In this document: one piece after another, positions 11,543 to 14,746 of the stretch
Layout of the letters: each line of letters opens with the position of its first letter
How positions within the stretch are numbered: position 1 is the stretch's first letter
NCBI GenBank assembly: GCA_019689615.1
Contig: JADGHD010000052.1
Coordinates: 1 to 14,746 of the forward strand
Direction: 5' to 3'
Source: Frankia sp.
Lineage (GTDB): Bacteria; Actinomycetota; Actinomycetes; Frankiales; Frankiaceae
DNA: 14,746 nt
Position numbers and translations under genes: made by a program
The notes under the pieces: generated by a model
Databases searched by the model: none
Told to the model about the DNA's origin: nothing
The model's input: only the letters and a program-made list of their open reading frames with translations

Positions 11543-12199
11543 ATGTGGTTCGGACGGCGCGCGGCGACGATGGTCTCGCCCGAGCAGGCGCTGCCCGGGC
11601 ACGACCGGCGCCTGTTCGACGTGCCGGCGCGGCACGAGGTGCTGGGCACCCCGCTGGAGGGCCCGTTCCCGGCGGGCCTGGAAATCGCGGTCTTCGGCCT
11701 CGGCTGCTTCTGGGGCGCCGAGCGCCGGTTCTGGCAGGTTCGCGGCGTGTACTCGACCGCGGTCGGCTACGCCGGCGGCTATTCGCCGAACCCGACCTAC
11801 GAGGAGGTCTGCACCGGCCTGACCGGTCACGCCGAGGTCGTCCAGGTCGTGTTCGACCCGGCCAAGGTGAGCTACGAGCACCTGCTGACCGTCTTCTGGG
11901 AGGCCCACGACCCGACCCAGGGCCTGCGCCAGGGCAACGACGTCGGCAGCCAGTACCGCTCGGCCATCTACACCTTCTCCGATGAGCAGGCCGCGACCGC
12001 CGTCCGCACCCGCGACGCCTACCAGCGGCAGCTGACCGCCGCCGGCTACGGCCCGATCACCACCGAGATCGCCCCCGCCGGCCCCTTCTACTACGCCGAG
12101 GACTACCACCAGCAGTACCTGCACAAGGTCCCCAACGGCTACTGCGGCCTCGGCGGCACCGGCGTCTGCCTGGCTTCCCCGGCCGCGCAGGCCGACTGA
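11543..12199 (+). CDS. msrA: Peptide methionine (S)-S-oxide reductase
   Basis: Reduces the S-epimer of methionine sulfoxide in proteins, repairing oxidative damage in the cytoplasm with electrons normally from thioredoxin. The protein has 218 residues. Seen: the catalytic motif GCFWGAE with Cys55, the VGYAGGYSPNPTYEEVCTG and TGHAEVVQV segments, FWEAHDPTQGLRQGNDVGSQYRS, YYAEDYHQQYL, and the two C-terminal recycling cysteines Cys201 and Cys209 in YCGLGGTGVCL. The end reads VCLASP rather than the frequent VSCP, but the 8-residue cysteine spacing is kept. The ATG has GGAGG with 8-base spacing (11529-11533). This is the last core-type gene before the lanthipeptide remnant, and no clean terminator follows it, consistent with a recombination junction just downstream. 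Confidence 0.96.
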   Translation: MWFGRRAATMVSPEQALPGHDRRLFDVPARHEVLGTPLEGPFPAGLEIAVFGLGCFWGAERRFWQVRGVYSTAVGYAGGYSPNPTYEEVCTGLTGHAEVVQVVFDPAKVSYEHLLTVFWEAHDPTQGLRQGNDVGSQYRSAIYTFSDEQAATAVRTRDAYQRQLTAAGYGPITTEIAPAGPFYYAEDYHQQYLHKVPNGYCGLGGTGVCLASPAAQAD

Positions 12200-12263
12200 C
12201 ATCAGCCACGGACGCTCACCACGCCGCGTCCCGCGCGCGAGAAGGCGGCAACCAGCTCCGCAG

Positions 12264-12632
12264 ATGCCGCAAAGTCCGCAACCCGCTGACCTTGGTGCCA
12301 CGAATCGGCTGGCCCGGCACGGCATCCCGCGGACCCACCCGCTCCTGCCCGGCAAACTTGTCCAGGCGTGGGAAGCCCGAGCCTGCGCGCTGACCGCCGA
12401 CCGCGCGGCGCTGCCCGCCGAGATGGACGCCGCCACGGTTCTGGCCTCCCTGCTGCATCTTTCCTTCAACCGGCACCGCGGCATCGACCGTCGGCACGAA
12501 GCCGCCTGCCTGCGGCTGACCCGCAGCGCCGCGCTCGCCTGGCGCGCCGCCCAACCACCACGCGGCAACGCCGCGCATCGACGATCCACCAGCCCGGCCG
12601 TGGCCACGCCACCCGCCCTGCTCTCACCGTGA
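12264..12632 (+). pseudogene. Truncated SpaB_C / thiopeptide-type lanthipeptide biosynthesis protein (3' remnant)
   Basis: The frame is open from inside msrA to a TGA at 12630-12632. From the ATG at 12264 it gives 122 residues. Seen: LLPGKLVQAWEARACALTAD and, at residues about 59-76, VLASLLHLSFNRHRGIDR, followed by EAACLRLTRSAALAWRA. Known: the SpaB_C (glutamate-elimination) domain of LanB dehydratases, and the split 'thiopeptide-type bacteriocin biosynthesis' proteins, end with a segment of the form SLLHxxxNRxxGxDxxxE. Full split proteins are about 300 residues, so only roughly the last quarter to third remains. No ribosome site precedes the ATG (GAAGG is about 18 bases away). The stop is 13 bases before the methyltransferase start, so this was the upstream gene of the same operon. 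The cut lies within about 65 bp of the msrA stop. It could instead be a short active protein, but that is unlikely. Confidence 0.7.
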
Positions 12633-12633
12633 C

Positions 12634-12638
12634 AAGGA
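12634..12638 (+). promoter_or_regulatory. Ribosome binding site of the methyltransferase gene
   Basis: AAGGA lies 7 bases before the ATG at 12646 and directly after the stop of the truncated upstream frame. It fixes the methyltransferase start and suggests former translational coupling. Confidence 0.6.
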
Positions 12639-12645
12639 CCTGCGC

Positions 12646-13848
12646 ATGAGCACCGCGACACCCCGCACCGCCGCCGAGCTCCACGACGCCATGGTCGAAA
12701 GGATCGTCACCCGCCAGCCCGCCCTCGACGAACGGGTCGTTGAGGCGCTGCGCGCGGTGCCCCGGCACCTGTTCCTTCCTCACGCGCCGCTGGATGAGGC
12801 GTACAAGCCGAACGTGGCCGTGATCACGAAGCGGGCTGAGGACGGCACGCCCCTGTCCTGCGCCTCGGTCGCCACGCTCGTCGCCGGCATGCTCGACCGC
12901 CTCCAGGTCCGCCCCGGTGACCGGGTCTTCGAGGTCGGCGCCGGCACCGGTTACAACGCCGCGCTCCTCGCCGAGCTCACCGGACCTGACGGGCACGTCG
13001 TCACGGTCGACATCGACGAGGAGGTAACCCGGCAGGCGTCGAAAGCGCTGGACGCCGCCGGCTACGGCGCGGTGCGGGTCCTGACCCGAGACGGCGCGCT
13101 CGGCGACGAGCCGGGCTCCGTCTTCGACCGGCTGGAAGTGACCGTCGGCGCCTGCGACATCCCCCACGCCTGGTTCGTCCAGCTCGCCCCCGGTGGGCGG
13201 ATGGTCCTGCCGCTGCGCTGGCGCGGGCAGACCCGCGGCGTCGCGTTCGTCAAGGGCGAGGACGGCGTGCTGCGTTCGGACGCGGTGTTCCTCTGCGGCT
13301 TCGTCCCGATGATCGGGCAGGACGTCGAGCGTGCCGCCACACTGCACACCGACCCGCTCGTGCAGATCCACTACGACGTCGACCAGGACATCGACCCGGC
13401 CCGGCTGGTCGGCATCTTCGACACCTCTCGGGTCGTCGCCTGGTCGGGCGCGACCATCGGCCCGCAGGACCCGATCGACGGGATCTGGCTGCGCGCCACC
13501 GCCACCGACCCCGCCGTCTGTCGGATCAACGCCAGCCGTGAGGCGGTCGACACCGACCTGTGCGCGCCGCTGATCCCGAACCTGAGCCCCGCGCTGATCG
13601 CCGGGTCCTCGCTGGCCTACCTCGCCAAACGTCGCCTCGACGGCCCCGGCCCGCTGTACGAGGTCGGGGCCTATGGGCACGGACTCGACGGCCAGGCCCT
13701 TGCCGAACGCCTCTGCGAACACATCCGGACCTGGGACGCCGACCGCAAGGCCAGCCCGACGCTCACCGCGATCCCCCTGACCGCCGAGGCCGATGTCCCG
13801 GCGAACGCGATCGTCAAGAAGGACTGCGCGATCACCGTCACATTCTGA
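12646..13848 (+). CDS. PIMT-like lanthipeptide O-methyltransferase (FxLD-system type)
   Basis: A 400-residue protein. The N-terminal half is a protein-L-isoaspartate O-methyltransferase fold: VPRHLFLP, then TPLSCASVATLVAGML, SAM motif I VFEVGAGTGYNAALLAEL (glycines around 98-102), VVTVDID with Asp122 for the ribose, and an LAPGGRMVLPL strand. The C-terminal half (about 220-400) is absent from ordinary 210-residue repair PIMTs and matches my memory of the family called 'methyltransferase, FxLD system'. Known: related enzymes in class I lanthipeptide clusters (for example OlvSA) methylate an Asp side chain, giving a succinimide and then isoaspartate in the peptide. The context fits: a SpaB_C remnant 13 bp upstream and LanC downstream. 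Specific substrate unknown. The frame is intact, so the gene may be functional even if the cluster is damaged. Confidence 0.85.
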   Translation: MSTATPRTAAELHDAMVERIVTRQPALDERVVEALRAVPRHLFLPHAPLDEAYKPNVAVITKRAEDGTPLSCASVATLVAGMLDRLQVRPGDRVFEVGAGTGYNAALLAELTGPDGHVVTVDIDEEVTRQASKALDAAGYGAVRVLTRDGALGDEPGSVFDRLEVTVGACDIPHAWFVQLAPGGRMVLPLRWRGQTRGVAFVKGEDGVLRSDAVFLCGFVPMIGQDVERAATLHTDPLVQIHYDVDQDIDPARLVGIFDTSRVVAWSGATIGPQDPIDGIWLRATATDPAVCRINASREAVDTDLCAPLIPNLSPALIAGSSLAYLAKRRLDGPGPLYEVGAYGHGLDGQALAERLCEHIRTWDADRKASPTLTAIPLTAEADVPANAIVKKDCAITVTF

Positions 13849-13861
13849 CCGCCTAGGGTGC

Positions 13862-13895
13862 CGCGTGGCCGTGCTTGCCCGAGCGCGGCCACGCG
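13862..13895 (+). terminator. Intercistronic hairpin between methyltransferase and lanC
   Basis: Bases 13862-13875 pair with 13882-13895: 14 continuous pairs (one G-U) and a 6-base loop, starting 14 bases after the methyltransferase stop. It may be a terminator, an attenuator or an RNA-stability element that sets LanC level relative to the methyltransferase. There is no U-tract. Confidence 0.55.
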
Positions 13896-13930
13896 CGGCT
13901 CCGGCCGGACCCGCCTGGAGACGAGCGCCG

Positions 13931-14746
13931 ATGACCCTGCAAACGGACCAACTCGTGCGCGCCGCCACTACCGCTGCCAGGCTCGCCGACACCCTGGCGA
14001 CCCCGCCCCCGACCGGGCCGCGCGGCCAGTCACTGGCCGCTGGCGCCGCTGGAATCGCCCTTCTGCACATCACCCTCGGCGGCGACAGTTCCCCGGCCGT
14101 CGCCGACGCCTGGCTACGAGCCGCCGCCCAACAGGGCGTTGCCGCGGGCGTGGGCGCTGGCCTGTGGTTCGGGGCACCCGCCGTCGCCTTCGCACTCACC
14201 GCCGCGCCGCCTGGCCGTTACCAGAAGGCGGCGCAGTGGCTCGACGAGACCGTCGACCGGATGACCGTCCGGCGGCTGGTCACGGCCAACCGCCGTATCG
14301 ACGCGGCGCAGCGTCCCGTGCGGGCCGAGTACGACCTGGTCAGCGGCCTGACCGGACTCGGCGCCTACCTGCTTGTCCACCGCCCCGGCGGCGAGCGGGT
14401 GCGCCAGGTCCTGGCCTATCTGGTCCGACTCACGCAGCCCCTGCCCACCGACCCCGACCTGCCCGGCTGGTGGAGCCGTGACGTCCCACGCGGTGAGCAG
14501 CCCGCCACCTTCGCCGATGGCCACGCGGACTTTGGGATGGCCCATGGCATCGCCGGCCCCCTCGCCCTCCTCGCGCTCGCATACCGCGAAGACGTCGTTG
14601 TCCCCGGGCAACTCGACGCGATCGACCGCATCTGCGGCTGGCTCGACTCCTGGCGCCACCCCAACCTCTGGTGGCCCGAGCGGATCACCGCCGCCGAGCT
14701 GCGGGCAGGCAGCCCCGGCCGCACCACCCCGGGCAGGGCCTCGTGG
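13931..14746 (+). CDS. Lanthionine synthetase C-like cyclase (LanC), N-terminal part
   Basis: 272 codons from ATG at 13931 run open to the window edge, so the gene is cut by the edge and not broken. GGAG (13917-13920) lies 10 bases upstream. Seen: the first LanC helical-repeat glycine motif SLAAGAAGIALLHI (about residues 35-48), the second DLVSGLTGLGAYLL, GHADFGMAHGIAGPLALLALA with the His205-Gly206 pair, and WWPERI. Known: LanC cyclises dehydroamino acids with cysteine thiols to make lanthionine rings, using zinc held by Cys, Cys-His. The last residues (GRASW) are where the first zinc cysteine of the family (a WCYG-type motif) would come next, so the metal site cannot be checked here. Placement after a PIMT-like methyltransferase fits an FxLD-type class I lanthipeptide cluster. 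Confidence 0.85.
   Translation, partial: MTLQTDQLVRAATTAARLADTLATPPPTGPRGQSLAAGAAGIALLHITLGGDSSPAVADAWLRAAAQQGVAAGVGAGLWFGAPAVAFALTAAPPGRYQKAAQWLDETVDRMTVRRLVTANRRIDAAQRPVRAEYDLVSGLTGLGAYLLVHRPGGERVRQVLAYLVRLTQPLPTDPDLPGWWSRDVPRGEQPATFADGHADFGMAHGIAGPLALLALAYREDVVVPGQLDAIDRICGWLDSWRHPNLWWPERITAAELRAGSPGRTTPGRASW

Noticed and set aside
10318..11649. 443-residue minus-strand open frame opposite phoH2
   Set aside because: PIN and Walker motifs on the plus strand decide the coding strand; the antisense protein is low-complexity.
12466..14199. 577-residue minus-strand open frame opposite the methyltransferase and lanC
   Set aside because: It overlaps two genes with clear motifs on the plus strand; its translation shows no domain.

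Overview
The window is high-GC DNA with GTG starts, strong G/C wobble bias and actinobacterial-type proteins: a long LeuRS, GTP-dependent PEP carboxykinase, and a PIN-PhoH fusion. It is most likely a Frankia-like or related actinomycete. This is judged from protein style only; no search was possible.

Layout. At the left edge is the 3' end of an MBOAT O-acyltransferase gene (1-537). A small one-helix membrane protein (613-909) and leuS (about 1030-4059) follow, all on +. A GC-homopolymer convergence zone (about 4060-4140) faces a minus-strand pair: trhA/hemolysin III (7043-6330), then a DUF255 thioredoxin-fold protein of the YyaL type (6184-4040). A divergent regulatory region (7044-7333) separates trhA from pckG (7334-9157). 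A gene-poor stretch of almost 1 kb (9158-10140) precedes the PIN-PhoH gene phoH2 (10141-11433). A strong hairpin and msrA (11543-12199) follow.

Right after msrA the character changes to a lanthipeptide (RiPP) locus. It holds a truncated C-terminal remnant of a SpaB_C / thiopeptide-type biosynthesis protein (12264-12632), an intact PIMT-like methyltransferase of the 'FxLD system' type (12646-13848), and the first 272 codons of a LanC cyclase (13931 to the edge). No precursor or full LanB dehydratase lies to the left, so the cluster has lost its left end at the msrA junction or is completed to the right, outside the window.

Most interesting non-coding signals. Four heptamers related to GTTC-A/G-G-C lie at 10/11/10-bp spacing upstream of phoH2 and resemble a Streptomyces-type PHO box. 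They are followed by a candidate -10 and a structured leader. A perfect 9-bp inverted repeat and a 12-bp leader hairpin lie between trhA and pckG. A 14-bp hairpin sits inside the lanthipeptide operon between methyltransferase and lanC. GC-homopolymer tracts at 1-80 and 4070-4130 may contain assembly errors.
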